Source of the DNA: Odiellus spinosus | Lineage: Eukaryota > Arthropoda > Arachnida > Opiliones > Phalangiidae | Reading direction: 5' to 3' | DNA: 64,000 nt | Assembly (NCBI GenBank): GCA_963920705.1 | Contig: OY987232.1 | Span: forward strand, 186,001-250,000 | In this document: positions 27,901-41,500 of the stretch, in pieces | How positions within the stretch are numbered: position 1 is the stretch's first letter | Layout: each line of letters starts with the position of its first letter | Made by a program: the position numbers and the translations under genes | Notes under the pieces: model-generated | Told to the model about the DNA's origin: nothing | What the model saw: only the letters and a program-made list of their open reading frames with translations | Databases searched by the model: none

Positions 27901-30900
27901 TAGTATAGATTCACAAATTTCCCAAGTATAGATTCACAAATTTACCATGTATAGATTCACATATTTCCCAAGTATAGATTCACAAATTTCCCAAGTATAG
28001 ATTCACATATTTCCCAAGTATAGATTCACAAATTTCCCAAGTATAGATCCATCAATTTCCCAAGTATAAATCCACCAATTTCCCAAGTATAGATTCACAT
28101 ATTTACCATGTATAGATTCACATATTTCAAAAGTATAGATTCAAAAATTTCCCAAGTAGAGATTCACAAATTTTCCAAGAATAGATTCACAAATTTCCCA
28201 AGCATAGATTCACAAATTTCCCAAGTATAGATTCACATATTTCCCAAGTATAGATTCACAAATTTCCCAAGTATAGATCCATCAATTTCCCAAGTATAGA
28301 TTCACAAATTTCCAAGTATAGATTCACAAATTTCCCAAGTATAGATTCACAAATTTCCCAAGTGTAGATTCACAAATTTCCCAAGTATAGATTCACAAAT
28401 TTACCTAGTATAGATTCACCAATTTCCCAAGTATAGATCCACCAATTTCCCAAGTATAGATCCACCAATTTCCCAAGTATACATCCACTAATTTCCCAAG
28501 TTTAGATTCACAAATTTCTCAAGCATAGATTCACAAATTTCCCAAGTATAGATTCACAAATTTCCCAAGTATAGATTCTCAAATTTCCCAAGTATAGATT
28601 CACAAATTTTCCAAGTATAGATTCACAAAATTCCCAAGCATAGATTCACAAATTTTCCAAGTATAGATACACAAAATTCCCAAGCATAGATTCACAAATT
28701 TCCCAAGTATAGATTCAAAATTTCCCAAGTATAGATTCACAAATTTACCATGTATAGATTCACAAATTTCCCAAGTATAGATTCACATATTTCAATAGTA
28801 TAGATTCAAAAATTTCCCAAGTATAGATTCACAAATTTACCATGTATAGATTCACATATTTCCCAAGTATAGATTCACAAATTTCCCAAGTATAGATTCA
28901 CATATTTCCCAAGTATAGATTCACAAATTTCCCAAGTATAGATCCATCAATTTCCCAAGTATAAATCCACCAATTTCCCAAGTATAGATCCACCAATTTC
29001 CCAAGTTTAGATTCTCAAATTTCTCAAGTATAGATTCTCAAATTTCCCAAGTATAGATTCACAAATTTCCCAAGTATAGATTCTCAAATTTCCCAAGCAT
29101 AAATTCACAAATTTTCCAAGTATAGATTCACAAATTCCCAAGCATAGATTCACAAATTTCCCAAGTATAGATTCAAAATTTCCCAAGTATAGATTCACAT
29201 ATTTACCATGTATAGATTCACATATTTCAAAAGTATAGATTCAAAAATTTCCCAAGTAGAGATTCACAAATTTCTCAAGCATAGATTCACAAATTTCCCA
29301 AGTATAGATTCACAAATTTCCCAAGTATAGATTCTCAAATTTCCCAAGTATAGATTCACAAATTTTCCAAGTATAGATACACAAAATTCCCAAGCATAGA
29401 TTCACAAATTTCCCAAGTATAGATTCAAAATTTCCCAAGTATAGATTCACAAATTTACCATGTATAGATTCACAAATTTCCCAAGTATAGATTCACATAT
29501 TTCAAAAGTATAGATTCAAATATTTCCCAAGTATAGATTCACAAATTTACCATGTATAGATTCACATATTTCCCAAGTATAGATTCACAAATTTCCCAAG
29601 TATAGATTCACATATTTCCCAAGTATAGATTCACAAATTTCCCAAGTATAGATCCATCAATTTCCCAAGTATAAATCCACCAATTTCCCAAGTATAGATC
29701 CACCAATTTCCCAAGTTTAGATTCTCAAATTTCTCAAGTATAGATTCTCAAATTTCCCAAGTATAGATTCACAAATTTCCCAAGTATAGATTCTCAAATT
29801 TCCCAAGTATAAATTCACAAATTTTCCAAGTAGAGATTCACAAATTCCCAAGCATAGATTCACAAATTTCCCAAGTATAGATTCAAAATTTCCCAAGTAT
29901 AGATTCACATATTTACCATGTATAGATTCACATATTTCAAAAGTATAGATTCAAAAATTTCCCAAGTAGAGATTCACAAATTTTCCAAGAATAGATTCAC
30001 AAATTTCCCAAGCATAGATTCACAAATTTCCCAAGTATAGATCCATCAATTTCCCAAGTATAGATTCACAAATTTCCAAGTATAGATTCACAAATTTTCC
30101 AAGTATAGATTCACAAATTTCCCAAGTGTAGATTCACAAATTTCCCAAGTATAGATTCACAAATTTACCAAGTATAGATTCACCGATTTCCCAAGTATAG
30201 ATCCACCAATTTCCCAAGTATAGATCCACCAATTTCCCAAGTATACATCCACTAATTTCCCAAGTTTAGATTCACAAATTTCTCAAGCATAGATTCACAA
30301 ATTTCCCAAGTATAGATTCACAAATTTCCCAAGTATAGATTCTCAAATTTCCCAAGAATAGATTCACAAATTTCCCAAGTATAGATTCAAAATTTCCCAA
30401 GTATAGATTCACATATTTACCATGTATAGATTCACATATTTCAAAAGTATAGATTCAAAAATTTCCCAAGTAGAGATTCACAAATTTTCCAAGAATAGAT
30501 TCACAAATTTCCCAAGCATAGATTCACAAATTTCCCAAGCATAGATTCACAAATTTCCCAAGTATAGATCCATCAATTTCCCAAGTATAGATTCACAAAT
30601 TTCCAAGTATAGATTCACAAATTTTCCAAGTATAGATTCACAAATTTCCCAAGTGTAGATTCACAAATTTCCCAAGTATAGATTCACAAATTTACCAAGT
30701 ATAGATTCACCAATTTCCCAAGTATAGATCCACCAATTTCCCAAGTATAGATCCACCAATTTCCCAAGTATACATCCACTAATTTCCCAAGTTTAGATTC
30801 ACAAATTTCTCAAGCATAGATTCACAAATTTCCCAAGTATAGATTCACAAATTTCCCAAGTATAGATTCTCAAATTTCCCAAGAATAGATTCACAAATTT

Positions 30901-32925
30901 TCCAAGTATAGATACACAAAATTCCCAAGCATCGATTCACAAATTTCCCAAGTATAGATTCAAAATTTCCCAAGTATAGATTCACAAATTTACCATGTAT
31001 AGATTCACAAATTTCCCAAGTATAGATTCACATATTTCAATAGTATAGATTCAAAAATTTCCCAAGTATAGATTCACAAATTTCCCAAGTATAGATTCAC
31101 AAATTTACCATGTATAGATTCACAAATTTCAATAGTATAGATTCACAAATTTCCCAAGTATAGATTCACAAATTTACCATGTATAGATTCACATATTTCC
31201 CAAGTATAGATTCACAAATTTCCCAAGTATAGATTCACATATTTCCCAAGTATAGATTCACAAATTTCCCAAGTATAGATCCATCAATTTCCCAAGTATA
31301 AATCCACCAATTTCCCAAGTATAGATCCACCAATTTCCCAAGTTTAGATTCTCAAATTTCTCAAGTATAGATTCTCAAATTTCCCAAGAATAGATTCACA
31401 AATTTCCCAAGTATAGATTCTCAAATTTACCAAGTATAAATTCACAAATTTTCCAAGTATAGATTCACAAAATTCCCAAGCATAGATTCACAAATTTTCC
31501 AAGTATAGATACACAAAATTCCCAAGCATAGATTCACAAATTTCCCAAGTATAGATTCAAAATTTCCCAAGTATAGATTCACAAATTTACCATGTATAGA
31601 TTCACAAATTTCCCAAGTATAGATTCACATATTTCAATAGTATAGATTCAAAAATTTCCCAAGTATAGATTCACAAATTTCCCAAGTATAGATTCACAAA
31701 TTTACCATGTATAGATTCACAAATTTCCCAAGTATAGATTCACATATTTCCCAAGTATAGATTCACAAATTTCCCAAGTATAGATTCACATATTTCCCAA
31801 GTATAGATTCACAAATTTCCCAAGTATAGATCCATCAATTTCCCAAGTATAAATCCACCAATTTCCCAAGTATAGATCCACAATTTTCCCAAGTTTAGAT
31901 TCTCAAATTTCTCAAGTATAGATTCTCAAATTTCCCAAGTATAGATTCACAAATTTCCCAAGTATAGATTCTCAAATTTCCCAAGTATAAATTCACAAAT
32001 TTTCCAAGTATAGATTCACAAAATTCCCAAGCATAGATTCACAAATTTTCCAAGTATAGATACACAAAATTCCCAAGCATAGATTCACAAATTTCCCAAG
32101 TATAGATTCAAAATTTCCCAAGTATAGATTCACAAATTTACCATGTATAGATTCACAAATTTCCCAAGTATAGATTCACATATTTCAATAGTATAGATTC
32201 AAAAATTTCCCAAGTATAGATTCACAAATTTCCCAAGTATAGATTCACAAATTTACCATGTATAGATTCACAAATTTCCCAAGTATAGATTCACATATTT
32301 CCCAAGTATAGATTCACAAATTTCCCAAGTATAGATTCACATATTTCACAAGTATAGATTCACAAATTTCCCAAGTATAGATTCACAAATTTACCATGTA
32401 TAGATTCACATATTTCACAAGTATAGATTCACATATTTCCCAAGTATAGATTCACAAATTTCCCAAGTATAGATCCATCAATTTCCCAAGTATAAATCCA
32501 CCAATTTCCCAAGTTTAGATTCTCAAATTTCTCAAGTATAGATTCATAAATTTCCCAAGTATAGATTCACAAATTTCCCAAGTATAGATTCTCAAATTTC
32601 CCAAGCATAAATTCACAAATTTTCCAAGTATAGATTCACAAATTCCCAAGCATAGATTCACAAATTTCCCAAGTATAGATTCAAAATTTCCCAAGTATAG
32701 ATTCACATATTTACAATGTATAGATTCACATATTTCAAAAGTATAGATTCAAAAATTTCCCAAGTAGAGATTCACAAATTTTACAAGAATAGATTCACAA
32801 ATTTCCCAAGCATAGATTCACAAATTTCCCAAGTATAGATCCATCAATTTCCCAAGTATAGATTCACAAATTTCCAAGTATAGATTCACAAATTTCCCAA
32901 GTATAGATTCACAAATTTCCCAAGT
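24900..32925 (+). repeat. F satellite with rearranged copies of the 4-16 kb units
   Basis: The marker order at 25.5-28 kb (CTTAGATTCAC at 25,519, TAAATTCAC, CCAATTACCC, GATACACAAAATTCCC, CAATAGTATAG, the 22-bp ACAAATTCCC) follows that of about 13.5-15.5 kb, but with internal losses of several hundred bases. Similar order recurs at 28.1-29.2, 29.3-30.3 and 30.3-32.7 kb. Units GATTCATAAATTT and CAAGCATAAATTC appear near 32,540 and 32,600. All sequence is satellite, and exact block limits need a computed self-alignment. Confidence 0.75.
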
Positions 32926-33793
32926 GTACATTCACAAATTTCCCAAGTATAGATTCACAAATTTACCAAGTATAAATTCACCAATTTCCCAAGTATAGAT
33001 CCACCAATTTCCCAAGTATAAATCCACCAATTTCCCAAGTATACATCCACTAATTTCCCAAGTTTAGATTCACAAATTTCTCAAGCATAGATTCTCAAAT
33101 TTCCCAAGTATAGATTCACAAATTTTCCAAGTATAGATTCACAAAATTCCCAAGCATAGATTCACAAATTTCCCAAGTATAGATTCAAAATTTCCCAAGT
33201 ATAGATTCACAAATTTACCATGTATAGATTCACAAATTTCCCAAGTATAGATTCACATATTTCAATAGTATAGATTCAAAAATTTCCCAAGTATAGATTC
33301 ACAAATTTCCCAAGTATAGATTCACAAATTTACCATGTATAGATTCACAAATTTCCCAAGTATAGATTCACATATTTCCCAAGTATAGATTCACAAATTT
33401 CCCAAGTATAGATTCACATATTTCACAAGTATAGATTCACAAATTTCCCAAGTATAGATTCACAAATTTACCATGTATAGATTCACAAATTTCACAAGTA
33501 TAGATTCACATATTTCCCAAGTATAGATTCACAAATTTCCCAAGTATAGATCCATCAATTTCCCAAGTATAAATCCACCAATTTCCCAAGTATAGATTCA
33601 CATACGTCCCAAGTATAGATTCACAAATTTCCCAAGTATAGATTCACAATTTTCCAAGTATAGATTCACAAATTTCCCAAGTATAGATTCACAAATTTCC
33701 CAAGTGTAGATTCACAAATTTCCCAAGTATAGATTCACAAATTTCCCAAGTATAGATTCACCAATTTCCCAAGTATAGATCCACCAATTTCCC

Positions 33794-33811
33794 AAGTATC
33801 ACCTATTTCCC
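33794..33811 (+). repeat. 18-bp truncated monomer (copy A)
   Basis: The unit GTATCACCTATTTCCCAA lacks five bases of the normal 23, where GTATAGATCCACC would stand. It is the shortest monomer I saw in the window and recurs in copy B at 36,245-36,262. Confidence 0.9.
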
Positions 33812-36244
33812 AAGTATAGATCTACCAATTTCCCAAGTTTAGATTCACAAATTTCTCAAGCATAGATTCACAAATTTCCCAAGTATAGATTCACAAATTT
33901 CCCAAGTATAGATTCTCAAATTTCCCAAGTATAGATTCACAAATTTTCCAAGTATAGATTCACAAAATACCCAAGCATAGATTCACAAATTTTCCAAGTA
34001 TAGATACAAAAAATTCCCAAGCATAGATTCACAAATTTCCCAAGTATAGATTCAAAATTTCCCAAGTATAGATTCACAAATTTACCATGTATAGATTCAC
34101 AAATTTTCCAAGTATAGATTCACATATTTCAATAGTATAGATTCAAAAATTTCCCAAGTATAGATTCACAAATTTCCCAAGTATAGATTCACAAATTTAC
34201 CATGTATAGATTCACATATTTCCCAAGTATAGATTCACAAATTTCCAAGTATAGATTCACAAATTTCCCAAGTATAGATTCACAAATTTCCCAAGTGTAG
34301 ATTCACAAATTTCCCAAGTATAGATTCACAAATTTCCCAAGTATAGATTCACAAATTTCCCAAGTATAGATTCACAAATTTCCCAAGTATAGATCCATCA
34401 ATTTCCCAAGTATAAATCCACCAATTTCCCAAGTATAGATCCACCAATTTCCCAAGTTTAGATTCACAAATTTCCAAGTATAGATTCACAAATTTCCCAA
34501 GTATAGATTCACAAATTTCCCAAGTATAGATTCACAAATTTCCCAAGTGTAGATTCACAAATTTCCCAAGTATAGATTCACAAATTTCCCAAGTATAGAT
34601 TCACCAATTTCCCAAGTATAGATCCACCAATTTCCCAAGTATAGATCCACCAATTTCCCAAGTTTAGATTCACAAATTTCTCAAGCATAGATTCACAAAT
34701 TTCCCAAGTATAGATTCACAAATTTCCCAAGTATAGATTCTCAAATTTCCCAAGTATAGATTCACAAATTTTCCAAGTATAGATTCACAAAATTCCCAAG
34801 CATAGATTCACAAATTTCCCAAGTATAGATTCACAAATTTCCAAAGTATAGATTCACAAATTTCCCAAGTATAGATTCACATATTTCAAAAGTATAGATT
34901 CAAAAATTTCACAAGTATAGATTCACAAATTTCCCAAGTATAGATTCATAAATTTCCAAAGTATAGATTCACAAATTTCCCAAGTGTAGATTCTCAAATT
35001 TTCCAAGTATAGATTCACAAATTTTCCAAGTATAGATTCACAAAATTCCCAAGCATAGATTCACAAATTTCCGAAGTATAGATTCACAAATTTCCAAAGT
35101 ATAGATTCACAAATTTCCCAAGTGTAGATTCACAAATTTCCCAAGTATAGATTCACAAATTTCCCAAGTATAGACTCACCAATTTCCCAAGTATAGATCC
35201 ACCAATTTCCCAAGTATAGATCCACCAATTTCCCAAGTATAGATCCACCAATTTCCCAAGTTTATATTCACAAATTTCTCAAGCATAGATTCACAAATTT
35301 CCCAAGTATAGATTCACAAATTTCCCAAGTGTACATTCACAAATTTCCCAAGTATAGATTCACAAATTTACCAAGTATAAATTCACCAATTTTCCAAGTA
35401 TAGATCCACCAATTTCCCAAGTATAAATCCACCAATTTCCCAAGTATACATCCACTAATTTCCCAAGTTTAGATTCACAAATTTCTCAAGCATAGATTCA
35501 CAAATTTCCCAAGTATAGATTCACAAATTTCCCAAGTATAGATTCTCAAATTTCCCAAGTATAGATTCACAAATTTTCCAAGTATAGATTCACAAAATTC
35601 CCAAGCATAGATTCACAAATTTCCCAAGTATAGATTCAAAATTTCCCAAGTATAGATTCACAAATTTACCATGTATAGATTCACAAATTTCCCAAGTATA
35701 GATTCACATATTTCAATAGTATAGATTCAAAAATTTCCCAAGTATAGATTCACAAATTTCCCAAGTATAGATTCACAAATTTACCATGTATAGATTCACA
35801 AATTTCCCAAGTATAGATTCACATATTTCCCAAGTATAGATTCACAAATTTCCCAAGTATAGATTCACATATTTCACAAGTATAGATTCACAAATTTCCC
35901 AAGTATAGATTCACAAATTTACCATGTATAGATTCACAAATTTCACAAGTATAGATTCACATATTTCCCAAGTATAGATTCACAAATTTCCCAAGTATAG
36001 ATCCATCAATTTCCCAAGTATAAATCCACCAATTTCCCAAGTATAGATTCACATACGTCCCAAGTATAGATTCACAAATTTCCCAAGTATAGATTCACAA
36101 TTTTCCAAGTATAGATTCACAAATTTCCCAAGTATAGATTCACAAATTTCCCAAGTGTAGATTCACAAATTTCCCAAGTATAGATTCACAAATTTCCCAA
36201 GTATAGATTCACCAATTTCCCAAGTATAGATCCACCAATTTCCC

Positions 36245-36262
36245 AAGTATCACCTATTTCCC
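36245..36262 (+). repeat. 18-bp truncated monomer (copy B)
   Basis: The same 18-bp unit as in copy A of the 2,451-bp duplication, followed by the same TAGATCTACC variant. It was inherited by duplication and did not arise twice. Confidence 0.9.
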
Positions 36263-37774
36263 AAGTATAGATCTACCAATTTCCCAAGTTTAGATTCACA
36301 AATTTCTCAAGCATAGATTCACAAATTTCCCAAGTATAGATTCACAAATTTCCCAAGTATAGATTCTCAAATTTCCCAAGTATAGATTCACAAATTTTCC
36401 AAGTATAGATTCACAAAATACCCAAGCATAGATTCACAAATTTTCCAAGTATAGATACAAAAAATTCCCAAGCATAGATTCACAAATTTCCCAAGTATAG
36501 ATTCAAAATTTCCCAAGTATAGATTCACAAATTTACCATGTATAGATTCACAAATTTTCCAAGTATAGATTCACATATTTCAATAGTATAGATTCAAAAA
36601 TTTCCCAAGTATAGATTCACAAATTTCCCAAGTATAGATTCACAAATTTACCATGTATAGATTCACATATTTCCCAAGTATAGATTCACAAATTTCCAAG
36701 TATAGATTCACAAATTTCCCAAGTATAGATTCACAAATTTCCCAAGTGTAGATTCACAAATTTCCCAAGTATAGATTCACAAATTTCCCAAGTATAGATT
36801 CACAAATTTCCCAAGTATAGATTCACAAATTTCCCAAGTATAGATCCATCAATTTCCCAAGTATAAATCCACCAATTTCCCAAGTATAGATCCACCAATT
36901 TCCCAAGTTTAGATTCACAAATTTCCAAGTATAGATTCACAAATTTCCCAAGTATAGATTCACAAATTTCCCAAGTATAGATTCACAAATTTCCCAAGTG
37001 TAGATTCACAAATTTCCCAAGTATAGATTCACAAATTTCCCAAGTATAGATTCACCAATTTCCCAAGTATAGATCCACCAATTTCCCAAGTATAGATCCA
37101 CCAATTTCCCAAGTTTAGATTCACAAATTTCTCAAGCATAGATTCACAAATTTCCCAAGTATAGATTCACAAATTTCCCAAGTATAGATTCTCAAATTTC
37201 CCAAGTATAGATTCACAAATTTTCCAAGTATAGATTCACAAAATTCCCAAGCATAGATTCACAAATTTCCCAAGTATAGATTCACAAATTTCCAAAGTAT
37301 AGATTCACAAATTTCCCAAGTATAGATTCACATATTTCAAAAGTATAGATTCAAAAATTTCACAAGTATAGATTCACAAATTTCCCAAGTATAGATTCAT
37401 AAATTTCCAAAGTATAGATTCACAAATTTCCCAAGTGTAGATTCTCAAATTTTCCAAGTATAGATTCACAAATTTTCCAAGTATAGATTCACAAAATTCC
37501 CAAGCATAGATTCACAAATTTCCGAAGTATAGATTCACAAATTTCCAAAGTATAGATTCACAAATTTCCCAAGTGTAGATTCACAAATTTCCCAAGTATA
37601 GATTCACAAATTTCCCAAGTATAGACTCACCAATTTCCCAAGTATAGATCCACCAATTTCCCAAGTATAGATCCACCAATTTCCCAAGTATAGATCCACC
37701 AATTTCCCAAGTTTATATTCACAAATTTCTCAAGCATAGATTCACAAATTTCCCAAGTATAGATTCACAAATTT

Positions 37775-40700
37775 CCCAAGTATAGATTCTCAAATTTCCC
37801 AAGTATAGATTCACAAATTTTCCAAGTATAGATTCACAAAATTCCCAAGCATAGATTCACAAATTTTCCAAGTATAGATACACAAAATTCCCAAGCATAG
37901 ATTCACAAATTTCCCAAGTATAGATTCAAAATTTCCAAGTATAGATTCACAAATTTACCATGTATAGATTCACAAATTTCCCAAGTATAGATTCACATAT
38001 TTCAATAGTATAGATTCACATATTTCCCAAGTATAGATTCAAAAATTTCCCAAGTATAGATTCACAAATTTCCCAAGTATAGATTCACAAATTTACCATG
38101 TATAGATTCACAAATTTCCCAAGTATAGATTCACATATTTCCCAAGTATAGATTCACAAATTTCCCAAGTATAGATTCACAAATTTACCATGTATAGATT
38201 CACAAATTTCCCAAGTATAGATTCACATATTTCCCAAGTATAGATCCATCAATTTCCCAAGTATAGATTCACAAATTTCGAAGTATAGATTCACAAATTT
38301 CCCAAGTATAGATTCACAAATTTCCCAAGTGTAGATTCACAAATTTCCCAAGTATAGATTCACAAATTTCCCAAGTATAGATTCACAAATTTCCCAAGTA
38401 TAGATTCACCAATTTCCCAAGTATAGATCCACCAATTTCCCAAGTATAGATCCACCAATTTCCCAAGTTTAGATTCACAAATTTCTCAAGCATAGATTCA
38501 CAAATTTCCCAAGTATAGATTCACAAATTTTCCAAGTATAGATTCACAAAATTCCCAACAATAGATTCACAAATTTTCCAAGTATAGATTCACAAAATTC
38601 CCAAGCATAGATTCACAAATTTCCCAAGTATAGATTCACATATTTCACAAGTATAGATTCACAAATTTCCCAAGTTTAGATTCACAAATTTCTCAAGCAT
38701 AGATTCACAAATTTCCCAAGTATAGATTCACAAATTTCCCAAGTATAGATTCTCAAATTTCCCAAGTATAGATTCACAAATTTTCCAAGTATAGATTCAC
38801 AAAATTCCCAAGCATAGATTCACAAATTTCCCAAGTATAGATTCACAAATTTCCAAAGTATAGATTCACAAATTTCCCAAGTATATATTCACATATTTAC
38901 AATGTATAGATTATCAAATTTCAAAAGTATAAATTCACAAATTTTCCAAGTAGAGATTCACAAATTTTACAAGAATAGATTCACAAATTTCCCAAGCATA
39001 GATTCACAAATTTCCCAAGTATAGATCCATCAATTTCCCAAGTATAGATTCACAAATTTCCAAGTATAGATTCACAAATTTCCCAAGTATAGATTCACAA
39101 ATTTCCAAAGTATAGATTCACAAATTTCCCAAGTGTAGATTCACAAATTTCCCAAGTATAGATTCACAAATTTCCCAAGTATAGATTCACCAATTTCCCA
39201 AGTATAGATCCACCAATTTCCCAAGTATACATCCACTAATTTCCCAAGTTTAGATTCACAAATTTCCCAAGTTTAGATTCACAAATTTCTCAAGCATAGA
39301 TTCACAAATTTCCCAAGTATAGATTCACAAATTTCCCAAGTATAGATTCTCAAATTTCCCAAGTATAGATTCACAAATTTTCCAAGTATAGATTCACAAA
39401 ATTCCCAAGCATAGATACACAAAATTCCCAAGCATAGATTCACAAATTTCCCAAGTATAGATTCAAAATTTCCCAAGTATAGATTCAAAATTTCCCAAGT
39501 ATAGATTCACAAATTTCCCAAGTATAGATTCACAAATTTCCCAAGTATAGATTCAAAAATTTCCCAAGTATAGATTCACAAATTTCCAGAGTATAGATTC
39601 ACAAATTTACCATGTATAGATTCACAAATTTACCATGTATAGATTCACAAATTTCCCAAGTATAGATTCACAAATTTCCCAAGCATAGATTCACATATTT
39701 CACAAGTATAGATTCACAAATTTCCCAAGTATAGATTCACAAATTTCCCAAGTATAGATCCATCAATTTCCCAAGTATAGATTCACAAATTTCCAAGTAT
39801 AGATTCACAAATTTCCCAAGTATAGATTCACAAATTTCCCAAGTGTAGATTCACAAATTTCCCAAGTATAGATTCACAAATTTCCCAAGTATAGATTCAC
39901 CAATTTCCCAAGTATAGATCCACCAATTTCCCAAGTATAGATTCACAAATTTCCCAAGTATAGATTCACAAATTTCCCAAGTATAGATTCACAAATTTAC
40001 CATGTATAGATTCACAAATTTCCCAAGTATAGATTCACATATTTCCCAAGTATAGATTCACAAATTTCCCAAGTATAGATTCACAAATTTACCATGTATA
40101 GATTCACATATTTCCCAAGTATAGATTCACAAATTTCCCAAGTATAGATCCATCAATTTCCTAAGTATAAATCCACCAATTTCCCAAGTATAGATCCACC
40201 AATTTCCCAAGTTTAGATTCACAAATTTCCAAGTATAGATTCACAAATTTCCCAAGTATAGATTCACAAATTTCCCAAGTGTAGATTCACAAATTTCCCA
40301 AGTATAGATTCACAAATTTTCCAAGTATAGATTCACCAATTTCCCAAGTATAGATCCACCAATTTCCCAAGTATAGATCCACCAATTTCCCAAGTTTAGG
40401 TTCACAAATTTCTCAAGCATAGATTCACAAATTTCCCAAGTATAGATTCACAAATTTCCAAGTATAGATTCACAAATTTCCCAAGTATAGATTCACAAAT
40501 TTTCCAAGTATAGATTCACAAAATTCCCAAGCATAGATTCACAAATTTTCCAAGTATAGATTCACAAAATTCCCAAGCATAGATTCACAAATTTCCCAAG
40601 TATAGATTCAAAATTTCCCAAGTATAGATTCACAAATTTACCATGTATAGATTCACAAATTTCCCAAGTATAGATTCACATATTTCAAAAGTATAGATTC

Positions 40701-41500
40701 ACAAATTTCCCAAGTAGAGATTCACAAATTTTCCAAGTATAGGTTCACAAATTTCCCAAGCATAGATTCACAAATTTCCCAAGTATAGATTCACATATTT
40801 CCCAAGTATAGATTCACAAATTTCCCAAGTATAGATCCATCAATTTCCCAAGTATAAATTCACAAATTTCTCAAGCATAGATCCACCAATTTCCCAAGTT
40901 TAGATTCACAAATTTCCCAAGTATAGATTCACAAATTTCCCAAGTATAGATTCTCAAATTTCCCAAGTATAGATTCACAAATTTTCCAAGTATAGATTCA
41001 CAAAATTCCCAAGCATAGATTCACAAATTTCCCAAGTATAGATTCACAAATTTCCAAAGTATAGATTCACAAATTTCCCAAGTATAGATTCACATATTTC
41101 AAAAGTATAGATTCAAAAATTTCACAAGTATAGATTCACAAATTTCCCAAGTATAGATTCATAAATTTCCAAAGTATAGATTCACAAATTTCCCAAGTGT
41201 AGATTCTCAAATTTCCCAAGTATAGATTCACAAATTTTCCAAGTATAGATTCACAAATTTCCGAAGTATAGATTCACAAATTTCCAAAGTATAGATTCAC
41301 AAATTTCCAAAGTATAGATTCACAAATTTCCCAAGTGTAGATTCACAAATTTCCCAAGCATAGATTCACAAATTTCCCAAGTATAGATTCACCAATTTCC
41401 CAAGTATAGATCCACCAATTTCCCAAGTATAGATCCACCAATTTCCCAAGTATAGATCCACCAATTTCCCAAGTTTAGATTCACAAATTTCTCAAGCATA
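37775..41500 (+). repeat. F satellite, transition region
   Basis: Ordinary F monomers rich in TTCCAAAG, CCCAACAATAG (near 38,554), GATTATCAAATTTCAAAAG (near 38,920) and GATTCATAAATTTCC (near 41,157) units. The last CATCCACTAATT unit of the window is near 39,230. Pieces of 34.8-35.2 kb (TTCATAAATTTCC, TTCCGAAG) recur at 41.0-41.35 kb. No non-satellite sequence was seen. Confidence 0.75.

Larger units (their letters stand above)
32925..37775 (+). repeat. 2,451-bp tandem duplication
   Basis: Copy A runs about 32,925-35,328 and copy B about 35,329-37,775. Three private markers recur 2,451 bp apart: CATACGTCCC (33,601 and 36,052), an 18-bp monomer containing TATCACCTATTTCCC (33,797 and 36,248), and TTCCGAAG (35,071 and 37,522, measured at its CCGAAG). 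At the left end the offset is 2,405 (GTGTACATTC at 32,924 and 35,329) because copy A lacks two monomers near 33,090. Sharing of a five-base deletion and two CpG-bearing variants shows these arose before the duplication. Confidence 0.93.
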
